Shown here piece after piece: positions 56,564-64,000 of a DNA stretch of 64,000 nt (the first letter of the stretch is position 1; every line of letters begins with the position of its first letter). Source of the DNA: Hyphomicrobiales bacterium (GTDB lineage Bacteria; Pseudomonadota; Alphaproteobacteria; Rhizobiales; Rhizobiaceae); NCBI GenBank assembly GCA_900470285.1, contig UCAG01000016.1, positions 186,001 to 250,000 on the forward strand, written 5' to 3'. The notes beneath the pieces are model-generated. The model saw only the letters and a program-made list of their open reading frames with translations, was not told where the DNA came from and made no database searches. The position numbers and the translations under genes were made by a program.

Positions 56564-58866
56564 TGGCTAACGAAGAATATTTGGACCGCTTCAAACGCGA
56601 AAATAAAGCCGCCTTCGATGCAAAAATCATCACTTTGGATGACGAAGAAAAAAACGTCATTTACCTTGCGCTTAACAAAAAATACCGTCTAAGTGACCCC
56701 GAAGAGTTTGTCCGTGCAAGCGCCTATGCATCCCTGATACTCGACTACGGGTATGCAAGAGAGCAGATTGATATTGAGTTCGCTGTTCCGCATCGTGTGC
56801 CAAACATTCATGCAGATATAGTCATATTCAAAGATAAAGGTCGGAAGACACCTTACATCGTTGTTGAGTGCAAACGTGAAGAGGCCAGCCAAGGGGAGCT
56901 AGACCAAGCTGTTGAACAGGGCTTTGGATATGCTAACTCGCTGAAAGCTGATTTTATGTGGATGACGTCCGGCATCCGCAATGATTATTTCAAGGTTTCG
57001 GGCTTCGGCGGCGTTGAACGTATCGAAAACCGAATTGCTGATCTTCCCAAGGAGGGCAAAGAAGAGGCTTCCCGCGCCAAGTATACCAAGGGTGGTAAGG
57101 ACGGTTTCGAGCTCGAGATTGTCGAAGAAAACGAACTGACACGGAAATTCAAACAGGCCCACGATGCCCTATGGGCAGGCGGTAAGCGTAATCCGTCTGA
57201 GGCTTTTGATGAACTCGACAAGCTTATTTTCTGTAAGATTTGGGACGAACGCACTAATCGTAAGCCCGGCGAACCCTACGACTTTCAAGTCTTCACTGAC
57301 GACAAGGGCGACGATTTGAAAAAACGTATCCAAGCGCTCTACCACAAGGGACGAGACAAAGACCCCGAAGTGTTTAAAGAAGATATCCGCCTATCAAACT
57401 CGGAACTACAAACCGTAGTTGGTTACCTTGCGGGAACGGACCTGGGCAAGACCGATCTCGATAGCAAAGGTCGCGCTTTCGAAACTTTCATGACCGGCTT
57501 CTTCCGGGGTGAGTTCGGGCAGTATTTTACCCCACGCAACATCGTTAAATTTATCGTCGATGCTCTTCCGATCAACCATGAATCTGTTGTGATCGACACA
57601 TCGTGCGGCAGTGGTGGCTTCCTGCTTCATGCGCTGGACAAGGTACGTCGCGAAGCTGATCGACATGCAGAAGATGGGTACTTCGATCTTAATACGCGCG
57701 AAGGTATGATTGCTCATCACAAGCATTGGCATGACTTCGCGGAAAACAACCTTTACGGCATAGAGATCTCCGAAGGCATCGCCCGTACCGCCAAGATGAA
57801 CATGATTATCCATGACGACGGACATACCAACGTCATCGCGTTCGACGGGCTTGAGCCTATCGACACCATGCGCGACCGGACAAAGAACCAAGGGTTCAAG
57901 GCGGGCAACTTCGATTTCATCATCACCAACCCGCCCTTTGGCGCAAAGGTCAAGCTGAAGGAAAAACGCTATCTTGAGGACTATGATCTTGGCTGCAAGG
58001 ACGTCGATTGGATCGATGCCAAGCTGAAGAACATCACCGTCAAGCAGAAGAAGGTAGGCGAAAAGGATTACATTCGCCGCACCTTCTTGGATAAGGCACG
58101 AGACCAACAGACTACCGAAGTGCTGTTCATCGAACAATGCCACCGTTTCCTTAAACCCGGCGGCTACATGGCGATGGTCATCCCGGATAGCATCCTGACC
58201 AATTCTAGCATGCAGTATGTACGTGACTGGATCGAAGAACATTGGCGCATTGTCAGCGTCGTTTCACTTCCGCAGTTCGCTTTCGCGGCCAACGGTGCAG
58301 GCGTCAAGAGTTCTGTTCTGTTCCTTCGCAAGCACGACGAAGCCACCACCATTGCCATTCAGCGCGCTAAAGAAAAGGCGCAAGACGCGATCCATGGCCG
58401 CAAGGATGGCGGAAAAGCGCTGGAAAAGTTGATTAAGGAAAAAGCGTCGAAACTGAAGAAGGGTGACGCCACCATTCAGCGAATCGACCAAGAGCTTGTC
58501 GCCAAGCTGGACGCGCTGAAGGCGCAAGGCACGTTGACGACGGATGCGAGCCGCAAGCTGAAGGGAGAAGCGGACAAAGCCAAGAAGGCCTATGAAGAAA
58601 CAGAAGCCTACCAGCAATGGAAAGCTGCAACGTCCGAAGAGTACAACGAGCGCATCGCCACTTTGCGCGAAACGCTCAACGACGAATTCCTGACCGAAGT
58701 GAAAGCCAAGGTCACCGATTATGAAATCTTCATGGCAATTGCGGAAGACATTGGCTACGACGCCACGGGACGACCGACCGGGGCGAATGAACTGGACACC
58801 GTTTCCTACGAATTGAGCCAATTTATCCAGCACATTGAAAGCGGGGTAGCGCACCCTTTTGCCTAA
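56563..58866 (+). CDS. N6-adenine methylase with N-terminal HsdR_N nuclease-like domain
   Basis: 767 residues. Residues 1-130 form an HsdR_N-like PD-(D/E)XK fold: Glu67, Asp85 in HADIVIF, and Glu102-Cys-Lys104 in VVECKRE. After a linker, an HsdM-type gamma methylase follows: QYFTPRNIVKFIVDAL (320-335), SAM motif DTSCGSGGF (345-353), GIEISEGIARTAKMNM, catalytic NPPFG (456-460), and a Lys/Glu-rich coiled coil (about 600-710). The fusion resembles BcgI-type type IIB subunits, where one chain holds nuclease and methylase and works with a separate S subunit. Whether the nuclease is active is untested. The start overlaps the XRE remnant stop. No hsdR follows. Confidence 0.9.
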   Translation: MANEEYLDRFKRENKAAFDAKIITLDDEEKNVIYLALNKKYRLSDPEEFVRASAYASLILDYGYAREQIDIEFAVPHRVPNIHADIVIFKDKGRKTPYIVVECKREEASQGELDQAVEQGFGYANSLKADFMWMTSGIRNDYFKVSGFGGVERIENRIADLPKEGKEEASRAKYTKGGKDGFELEIVEENELTRKFKQAHDALWAGGKRNPSEAFDELDKLIFCKIWDERTNRKPGEPYDFQVFTDDKGDDLKKRIQALYHKGRDKDPEVFKEDIRLSNSELQTVVGYLAGTDLGKTDLDSKGRAFETFMTGFFRGEFGQYFTPRNIVKFIVDALPINHESVVIDTSCGSGGFLLHALDKVRREADRHAEDGYFDLNTREGMIAHHKHWHDFAENNLYGIEISEGIARTAKMNMIIHDDGHTNVIAFDGLEPIDTMRDRTKNQGFKAGNFDFIITNPPFGAKVKLKEKRYLEDYDLGCKDVDWIDAKLKNITVKQKKVGEKDYIRRTFLDKARDQQTTEVLFIEQCHRFLKPGGYMAMVIPDSILTNSSMQYVRDWIEEHWRIVSVVSLPQFAFAANGAGVKSSVLFLRKHDEATTIAIQRAKEKAQDAIHGRKDGGKALEKLIKEKASKLKKGDATIQRIDQELVAKLDALKAQGTLTTDASRKLKGEADKAKKAYEETEAYQQWKAATSEEYNERIATLRETLNDEFLTEVKAKVTDYEIFMAIAEDIGYDATGRPTGANELDTVSYELSQFIQHIESGVAHPFA

Positions 58867-58913
58867 GCCCCGGCCTAGTTGAAGATCAATTCTTCAAGGT
58901 AAGCTGGGGCATC

Positions 58914-60290
58914 ATGCGGGATCGTTTTGATCCCCTTCCTTTTCAACCGTCTTTCTTCCTTCGTCGCCTGATAGGTAGTGGACGTCACGACTACGTGCGG
59001 TTTTCTCAAATCGCCAGCGGATTTCGAAACGGTTTTCCTATTGGGAGGGAGGAACAAGCAGACGAACCGACCAAAAATGTACAACTTAGACCCACAAACC
59101 TAGGCTCTGAAGGTGAATGGCTTTCGGAGAAGATAACGTACGTTCCTGAAGAATCAGTTCCCAACACCGCAAGAGCGGTAGCTGTTGGAGAAATAGTATT
59201 CAACAATACAAACTCACAACAATTGGTGGGAAAGACCGGCGTTTGGGACAGGTCTTTTGGCGAGAATGTCGTACTCTCGAACCATATGACGCAGATTGAA
59301 ATGAACGATGGCTACGATCCCGAAGTCTACGCCTATATCTTGAATGTCTATCGAAGCAACCGAGTGTTCTACAATCTCTGCACTAATTGGAATAATCAGT
59401 CCGGTTTTGCGGGCAACCGCTTGCGCGCTCTTCCACTTCCGAAATTAAAGGGGGCCGAACAAGAAGTTTTGGCCAATATCATTCTGGACAGTCAAAACAA
59501 AGCAAAGCAGCGTTTAAATGAAGCCGACGAGCTTCTTGCCTCGATCGACGACTACCTGCTTTCCGAACTTGGCATCGTGCTGCCACCCGAACCGGAAAAC
59601 AGCATCGACAACCGCATGTTTCGTACGAACTCCCATGGGCTAAGCGGTTGGCGGTTTGACGCACGGGTTCACCAATACGACTTCGCCTTGTCTTCGGGCA
59701 AGTTCACGAACGCACGCCTCGCGACCGTTTGCGCAATAAACCCGCGAACCGTCTTCCGTGGACCTACTGAAGCCGAGGACGTCAGTTTCATACCGATGGA
59801 TGCCATTTCGGATCGACTTGGCATCATCCAAAGACATGATACCCGGCCTCTTTCTGAGAACGTAGGCTACACTTCGTTCCAAGACGGTGACTTGCTTTGG
59901 GCGAAGATCACGCCATGCATGGAAAATGGAAAGTCCGTCGTCGTAAGTGGTCTGCACAAGGGATTTGGTTTTGGTTCCACCGAATACCATGTGTTGCGGT
60001 GCCCAGATGACCGACTTGATATTGGCTATCTACATGCGCTTCTCAGGATGCAGCGTGTTCGCAGGGCCGCCGTCCGGTTCTTCACCGGCGCTTCGGGACA
60101 TCAACGCGTAGACGCCGACTTCTTGAAGACTCTGGAAATTCCGCTTCCACCAATCGACTTGCAACGTGCGCTGTCTGCAGAAGTTCGCGACCGCGTTGCC
60201 AAGTCTGTTGCGCTAGAGGCTGAAGCACGCGCTGAACTTGATCGGGCTAAATCAGAAATTGAAGCAGTTTTGTTGGGGGATGCAGCATGA
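58914..60290 (+). CDS. HsdS-type specificity subunit
   Basis: 458 residues, two target recognition domains separated and ended by helical dimerisation segments. First TRD about 25-190 (ending NRLRALPLPKLKGAEQEVLA), first helix LDSQNKAKQRLNEADELLAS (about 195-225); second TRD about 240-410 (RTVFRGPTEAEDVSFIPMDA, LLWAKITPCMENGKSVV, TGASGHQRVDADFL, LEIPLPPIDLQRALSAEV), second helix to the end. It should give the methylase a bipartite target. It begins 47 bases after hsdM and its stop overlaps the next start (ATGA). Confidence 0.9.
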   Translation: MRDRFDPLPFQPSFFLRRLIGSGRHDYVRFSQIASGFRNGFPIGREEQADEPTKNVQLRPTNLGSEGEWLSEKITYVPEESVPNTARAVAVGEIVFNNTNSQQLVGKTGVWDRSFGENVVLSNHMTQIEMNDGYDPEVYAYILNVYRSNRVFYNLCTNWNNQSGFAGNRLRALPLPKLKGAEQEVLANIILDSQNKAKQRLNEADELLASIDDYLLSELGIVLPPEPENSIDNRMFRTNSHGLSGWRFDARVHQYDFALSSGKFTNARLATVCAINPRTVFRGPTEAEDVSFIPMDAISDRLGIIQRHDTRPLSENVGYTSFQDGDLLWAKITPCMENGKSVVVSGLHKGFGFGSTEYHVLRCPDDRLDIGYLHALLRMQRVRRAAVRFFTGASGHQRVDADFLKTLEIPLPPIDLQRALSAEVRDRVAKSVALEAEARAELDRAKSEIEAVLLGDAA

Positions 60291-61777
60291 GTACGGTCTT
60301 CAGTGGTGCCTTTGCTCCTTCCATCGGTGGCTTCTTGACCGTACGCGGCTATGCCCGGCTGATCGACATTGCCAAGTGCTCTTTCGCGGACCCCGCCTAC
60401 CAACGCGACTTGAAAACGGACCATGTGGAGGAAATCAGGAAGTTCTTCGACGACGGCGAATACCTCTTCTTCCCGGAAATCATCCTGTCTGTGCAACTGG
60501 ACGTGGACTACGACAAGGTGGGTGCCCCGTCTGGCGATCCGTTCCAACTGATCCGCGACGGCACCCCCTTTAAGTCAAACACCAACGGGCTGGACGTCAA
60601 GCCACGCAAGCCACGCTCGCCTTCTGACCTGACCCGCTACGAAATCACGGTTCCCGACGACGCCAAGCTTTTCAAGCGTATTGACGGCAACCATCGCCTG
60701 AGCGCCTTCGAAGCGCTAGAGGACATTGAGTTCGATCGCTACGTTGCGCCTTTTTGTCTAGTATTGTTTGGTAGTGCCAAGGATGCTCAGAGAAATGAAA
60801 AGGCACTGTTCCACAACATTAACTCAAAGGCGTGGCCACTAACATCCGAAGAGGTATTCAAAGGCATCATCGACGCACCAGAGGACTTCTCCGATAGCGA
60901 TCTGAGCGACCGCTTTGGATCAGAGTACCTTCAATGCCGCCAATTGAAGGACAGATTGGACTTCAACTACCTATCCAACCTGAAAGGCGTTTTTGGCAAG
61001 AACGAAGGGCAGGATGAATGCGCCCGTTCAGTGCTGGTACAGTCCTTGCAGGACATGGCCAAACAGCTAGGTAAAGCAACGCCCCCGACAACGGACGCCA
61101 TATTCGAAGCAATCAAGCGCATCAACGATACCTATAGCGACAAGCGCCTGAAAGCATCCACGGCGCAGGGACTATTCACCGCATTCCTGTTCTTCCAACT
61201 CAGCAGCGACCGCACATGCGGCACCTATGAGCAATTCACCAATTGGGTTCTGAAAACGCATCAATACGAGCTGCAGTCCATTCACGCCACCGACTTGATC
61301 AAGATTTTCGGCAAGATTGCCCAATCGCGCAAACGGCAAGTCTTCGTTTCGATGCAGTTCACTGACGACACCAAGCCCAACTTCGAAGCAATCAAAAGTG
61401 CAGTCGATGACCTAAACAAAGCCCATGATCTAGACATAGCCATACGCCCGATACGCATTGACCAGTTTGACACGGGGTTTTCGTATGAAATAAATGCCGA
61501 AGTGCTGCGTCTCATAGAAGACTCGGGGCTTCTCATCGCGGACCTGACCCACGGAAATAAAAACGTCTATCATGAAATCGGCTATCTCATGGGCTTGAAC
61601 CAAGGCAAAGGACTTGAGCACGAGAACTTCCTTCTCATCCACAATGATTCAATCGGCGGCGTAAAGAAGGACATTGGCTTCAACATCGCCGGTATCAAGC
61701 AATTGCGTCTGAATGACACCAATGCGCTACGCGAAGCGGTAAAAGAACAAGTTTCCAAATTTTACGGACTGGCTTGA
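60287..61777 (+). CDS. DGQHR-like (DndB-related) protein fused to NDT/TIR-like domain
   Basis: 496 residues, two parts. The N-terminal ParB/DndB-like domain has SFADPAYQRDL (33-42), RIDGNHRLSAFEAL with DGNHR (133-137) in place of DGQHR, and ALFHNINSKAWPLTSEEV (173-190). The C-terminal domain (about 349-496) opens RQVFVSMQF, contains IDQFDTGFSYEINAEVLRLI and LIADLTHGNKNVYHEIGYLM with a candidate catalytic Glu430; this is the pattern of nucleoside-2-deoxyribosyltransferase-like and TIR-like domains that cleave N-glycosidic bonds of nucleotides such as NAD. Fold and activity are inferred from motifs only. ATGA overlap with hsdS shows tight coupling. Confidence 0.78.
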   Translation: MSTVFSGAFAPSIGGFLTVRGYARLIDIAKCSFADPAYQRDLKTDHVEEIRKFFDDGEYLFFPEIILSVQLDVDYDKVGAPSGDPFQLIRDGTPFKSNTNGLDVKPRKPRSPSDLTRYEITVPDDAKLFKRIDGNHRLSAFEALEDIEFDRYVAPFCLVLFGSAKDAQRNEKALFHNINSKAWPLTSEEVFKGIIDAPEDFSDSDLSDRFGSEYLQCRQLKDRLDFNYLSNLKGVFGKNEGQDECARSVLVQSLQDMAKQLGKATPPTTDAIFEAIKRINDTYSDKRLKASTAQGLFTAFLFFQLSSDRTCGTYEQFTNWVLKTHQYELQSIHATDLIKIFGKIAQSRKRQVFVSMQFTDDTKPNFEAIKSAVDDLNKAHDLDIAIRPIRIDQFDTGFSYEINAEVLRLIEDSGLLIADLTHGNKNVYHEIGYLMGLNQGKGLEHENFLLIHNDSIGGVKKDIGFNIAGIKQLRLNDTNALREAVKEQVSKFYGLA

Positions 61778-61788
61778 GGGTATAGGAA

Positions 61789-63678
61789 ATGGACGCAAAG
61801 GCGCACGATCTGAACTTCGTTCTTGGGCAACGGCAACAATGGGTCGTGCCTGTCTACCAGCGTCATTACGAGTGGGAAACGGACACGGACAAGCAAATCC
61901 CGAAGTTATGGGACGACCTTCGGGACAAGGCCGTAGAACGCCTGGAAAAAGACCGCAGGCCGCTACCTCACTATTTTGGAGCAATCATCTATGCCGAACC
62001 GGCAAAACAAGCTTTTGGCGTTGTTCCTCTTCGCTTCCTTGTCGATGGGCAACAGCGTATCACCACGTTTCAAATCGTCCTTGTTGCTATCCGCGAAGTA
62101 GCCCGCAAGCTCGACATAAAGCATCTTGTCGAAGTCACCAGCACTTACCTCTTCAATGACGAAAACAAAGGCATGAAGGACGCCGAAAAGGAGCGGTTCA
62201 AGCTTTGGCCTTCGTCGTACGACCGTGACTTGTTTCAGAAGATCGCGACTGAAAAATACGACGAAGTCGTAGCGTCGTTTACACCGCGATATTTTCATGG
62301 AACCGGGCGGATCAAGAAAGGTGGAACCCCAAAGCTTCTTCTCGCCTACCATCACCTTTACATCGAAATATCCGCTTTCGTAGACGACCGCGTAGAGATG
62401 GGCGAAGAGCCTGAAGCCGTGCTTGGTGCGCTACTTGAGGGCTTTCTTGCGGGATTTCAGATTGTCGTCATCCAGTTGGATGAAAACGACGATGCGCAAG
62501 AAATCTTCGCGTCGCTCAACGGACTTGGGAAGCCGCTCGCACCCTTTGACCTTATCCGTAACAGCATCTTCCATCGCGCACGGAAGCTTGGCGAAGACGA
62601 TGAAAAGCTATTCGATGGCCGGTGGAAACTCTTCGAAGAACCATTTTGGACAGAAGAAGTCCGGCAAGGCAGATTGAAACGCGCCCGTGCCGACCACCTT
62701 ATCGCACATACAGTCGTTGCGGAGACCGCAAGGGACGCCAACATCGGCAAGATCGCGACCGAATACCAGCACTATGCGCGCGATCGCGCCTTTCCGACCG
62801 TGGCCGAAGAACTGGACGTACTCATCGGTCATGCCAAAAACTACCGGCTGCTTGAAAATGCCAAGGAAGATACGACAGTCGGTCGAATAGCCAATGTGTT
62901 GAAGATATGGGATTTGTCTACGTTCCATCCCTTCGTGCTTTGGGTACTCAGCAATGTGTCCGACGAAGGCGAACAAGGTCGAATCCTTGGGCTTATGGAA
63001 AGTTACCTCGTGCGCCGCGAACTGTGCGGCCTCACGACGAAGAACTACAACAAGGTCACAACAAGCTTCATCCGCGCCGCCAAGTCTGCGCCGGAAGCGT
63101 TCGACGCATTTAGCAAGCACATGGCGTCGATGACGGGCGACATATCGAAAATGCCAACCGACGCCCAAGTGAAGGAAGCAGTGCTACGCCGCAAAGCCTA
63201 TGCGGCTATTCCACCCTCCCGACTTCGTTTTATCCTTCAGAACGTGGAGTACGATCTTCGCGACAAATTCGATGAAGTGACCATAGCAACCTCAAACCTA
63301 ACCATCGAACATGTGATGCCGCGTAAGTGGGCCGAGAACTGGCCTCTTGGAGATGGAAGGACGGCTTCGCACGAATCAAGTTTCGAAGCGATGATTGCAG
63401 GCGTGCCGATGGATGATGCCATGAAGGCTTCAGTCGAAGCCCGCGCACAATCAGTCGATACGTTGGGCAACCTTACCCTTATCACCAGCGCACTAAACCC
63501 CAGCTTGGGCAATGCCGGTTGGGCGAAGAAGCGCGAAAAGCTGTCCGGTTCCCTGCTAGTGCTTAATCGTATGCTCGCGAAGATCGATGACTGGAACGAA
63601 AAGAGCATCGAAACGCGGGCAGACAAGATTGGCGACATAATCGTTTCACGTTGGAGTGCGCCAAAAATCGAAAAATGA
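61789..63678 (+). CDS. DUF262-DUF1524 protein (GmrSD/SspE-like)
   Basis: 629 residues. N-terminal DUF262: WVVPVYQRHYEWE (18-30) and FLVDGQQRITTF with DGQQR (86-90), the NTP-binding/DNA-sensing motif of GmrS and SspE. Middle helical part (about 200-490). C-terminal DUF1524 HNH: LTIEHVMPRKW (His508), DTLGNLTLIT (about 557-566) and NPSLGNAGWAKKREKL. Single-chain fusions of this kind are modification-dependent restriction enzymes (type IV GmrSD) or sensors of DNA phosphorothioation (SspE). It starts 11 bases after the previous gene (AGGAA ribosome site) and ends the operon. Confidence 0.92.
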   Translation: MDAKAHDLNFVLGQRQQWVVPVYQRHYEWETDTDKQIPKLWDDLRDKAVERLEKDRRPLPHYFGAIIYAEPAKQAFGVVPLRFLVDGQQRITTFQIVLVAIREVARKLDIKHLVEVTSTYLFNDENKGMKDAEKERFKLWPSSYDRDLFQKIATEKYDEVVASFTPRYFHGTGRIKKGGTPKLLLAYHHLYIEISAFVDDRVEMGEEPEAVLGALLEGFLAGFQIVVIQLDENDDAQEIFASLNGLGKPLAPFDLIRNSIFHRARKLGEDDEKLFDGRWKLFEEPFWTEEVRQGRLKRARADHLIAHTVVAETARDANIGKIATEYQHYARDRAFPTVAEELDVLIGHAKNYRLLENAKEDTTVGRIANVLKIWDLSTFHPFVLWVLSNVSDEGEQGRILGLMESYLVRRELCGLTTKNYNKVTTSFIRAAKSAPEAFDAFSKHMASMTGDISKMPTDAQVKEAVLRRKAYAAIPPSRLRFILQNVEYDLRDKFDEVTIATSNLTIEHVMPRKWAENWPLGDGRTASHESSFEAMIAGVPMDDAMKASVEARAQSVDTLGNLTLITSALNPSLGNAGWAKKREKLSGSLLVLNRMLAKIDDWNEKSIETRADKIGDIIVSRWSAPKIEK

Positions 63679-63758
63679 CGATACAATTTTTCACACGGCG
63701 TTAGCCCGGCGAGTTTCAATTGAACTATGCTGTTTATGACCTGATTACGTTTCTACAG

Positions 63759-63833
63759 TCAAACCCCGTTAAAACGGAGTGGATTACCATCTAGCTTCGA
63801 TCGCATGCCGTATGGTACCATCAGCTTCGACAT
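63759..63833 (-). pseudogene. Truncated ORF after trbI (possible DUF2274 start)
   Basis: 25-codon frame beginning MSKLMVPYG, its ATG 2 bases after the trbI stop. In Trb clusters trbI is usually followed by a DUF2274 gene whose protein starts MSKL; here the match stops after four residues and a TGA follows soon, so the gene seems cut at the junction with the defence operon. Confidence 0.4.
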
Positions 63834-63835
63834 AC

Positions 63836-64000
63836 TTAGCTCCTATACGGTTCGAGTACGAGATCTCGTGTGACGCTGACCCTGACCGGATAGCCGAGTC
63901 GAATGGTCAGCGTGGGTGCGACCTGCAACTGGCGCTGGACGATCTGCTGCCCGGCCTGATTGGTAGTGTCCTGTGCTCCGTCGCTAATGGCGCGGATCAG
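63836..64000 (-). CDS. trbI: Conjugal transfer protein TrbI, C-terminus (cut by window edge)
   Basis: The last 54 residues of TrbI: AISDGAQDTTNQAGQQIVQR, then LQVAPTLTIRLGYPVRVSVT and RDLVLEPYRS before TAA. TrbI is the VirB10-like component of the Trb type IV secretion channel spanning both membranes. The rest lies to the right of the window. It shows that the defence operon abuts a conjugative element (ICE or integrated plasmid) on the opposite strand. Confidence 0.85.
   Translation of the reverse strand: MIRAISDGAQDTTNQAGQQIVQRQLQVAPTLTIRLGYPVRVSVTRDLVLEPYRS

Noticed and set aside
46553-64000. Second copy of the tRNA-Ser 3' end as an attachment site
   Set aside because: Looked for the CCCACCCTCTCCGCCA string to the right of the tRNA; none was noticed in the window, so a right end, if any, is beyond it.

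Overview
The window looks like a chromosome segment of an alphaproteobacterium of the order Hyphomicrobiales, most probably a Brucella/Ochrobactrum/Pseudochrobactrum relative. The basis is the large (about 1600-residue) NAD-glutamate dehydrogenase, PurH and beta-carbonic anhydrase sequences of Brucella type, an HWE-family histidine kinase, a DUF1674 protein, and dispersed intergenic palindromes of the kind common in Rhizobiales. No 16S rRNA gene is present, so the genus is inference.

Region 1 (1-46.1 kb) is ordinary core chromosome: leuS (N-terminus only), a YggS-type PLP protein, acsA, htpX-rsmB, a heparinase-fold protein, purH, a UMF1-type transporter, gdhB, a lemA/TPM-domain cluster, ffh-chorismate mutase-rpsP, an MltB-like transglycosylase, a single-domain DnaB-like ATPase, beta-carbonic anhydrase, a pyridoxal kinase, mmsA with a LysR regulator, an HWE sensor kinase, rppH-ctpA-envC-rlmH-rsfS-nadD-proA-proB-obgE, and rpmA-rplU. 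Many genes end in clear intrinsic terminators. Two palindromic repeat families lie between genes, and the 3' end of mmsA is followed by two diverged 104-bp tandem copies of itself.

Region 2 (46.5-55.2 kb) starts at a tRNA-Ser(CGA) gene and is accessory in character. It holds a PLP-dependent decarboxylase with a divergent HxlR regulator/MFS pair, a truncated integrase N-terminus, and an envelope cluster: outer-membrane barrel, AraC regulator, DUF1254 protein, class A acid phosphatase, second barrel. A shared sequence (about 17-19 bp) lies upstream of the first barrel, araC and the DUF1254 gene, and is a candidate operator for the AraC protein.

Region 3 (55.2-64 kb) is a degraded junction followed by a compact four-gene operon and then, on the opposite strand, the C-terminus of TrbI from a conjugative element. 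The operon is preceded by a frameshifted XRE regulator whose stop overlaps the first start codon. It encodes an N6-adenine methylase fused to an HsdR_N-like PD-(D/E)XK domain, an HsdS specificity subunit, a DGQHR-like protein fused to a nucleoside-deoxyribosyltransferase/TIR-like domain, and a DUF262-DUF1524 (GmrSD/SspE-like) protein. There is no HsdR translocase. I infer a modification-dependent anti-phage system in which HsdM/HsdS marks self DNA and one or both DGQ(Q/N)HR-type proteins sense it and trigger an HNH nuclease and possibly a nucleotide hydrolase. This is the most interesting feature of the window.
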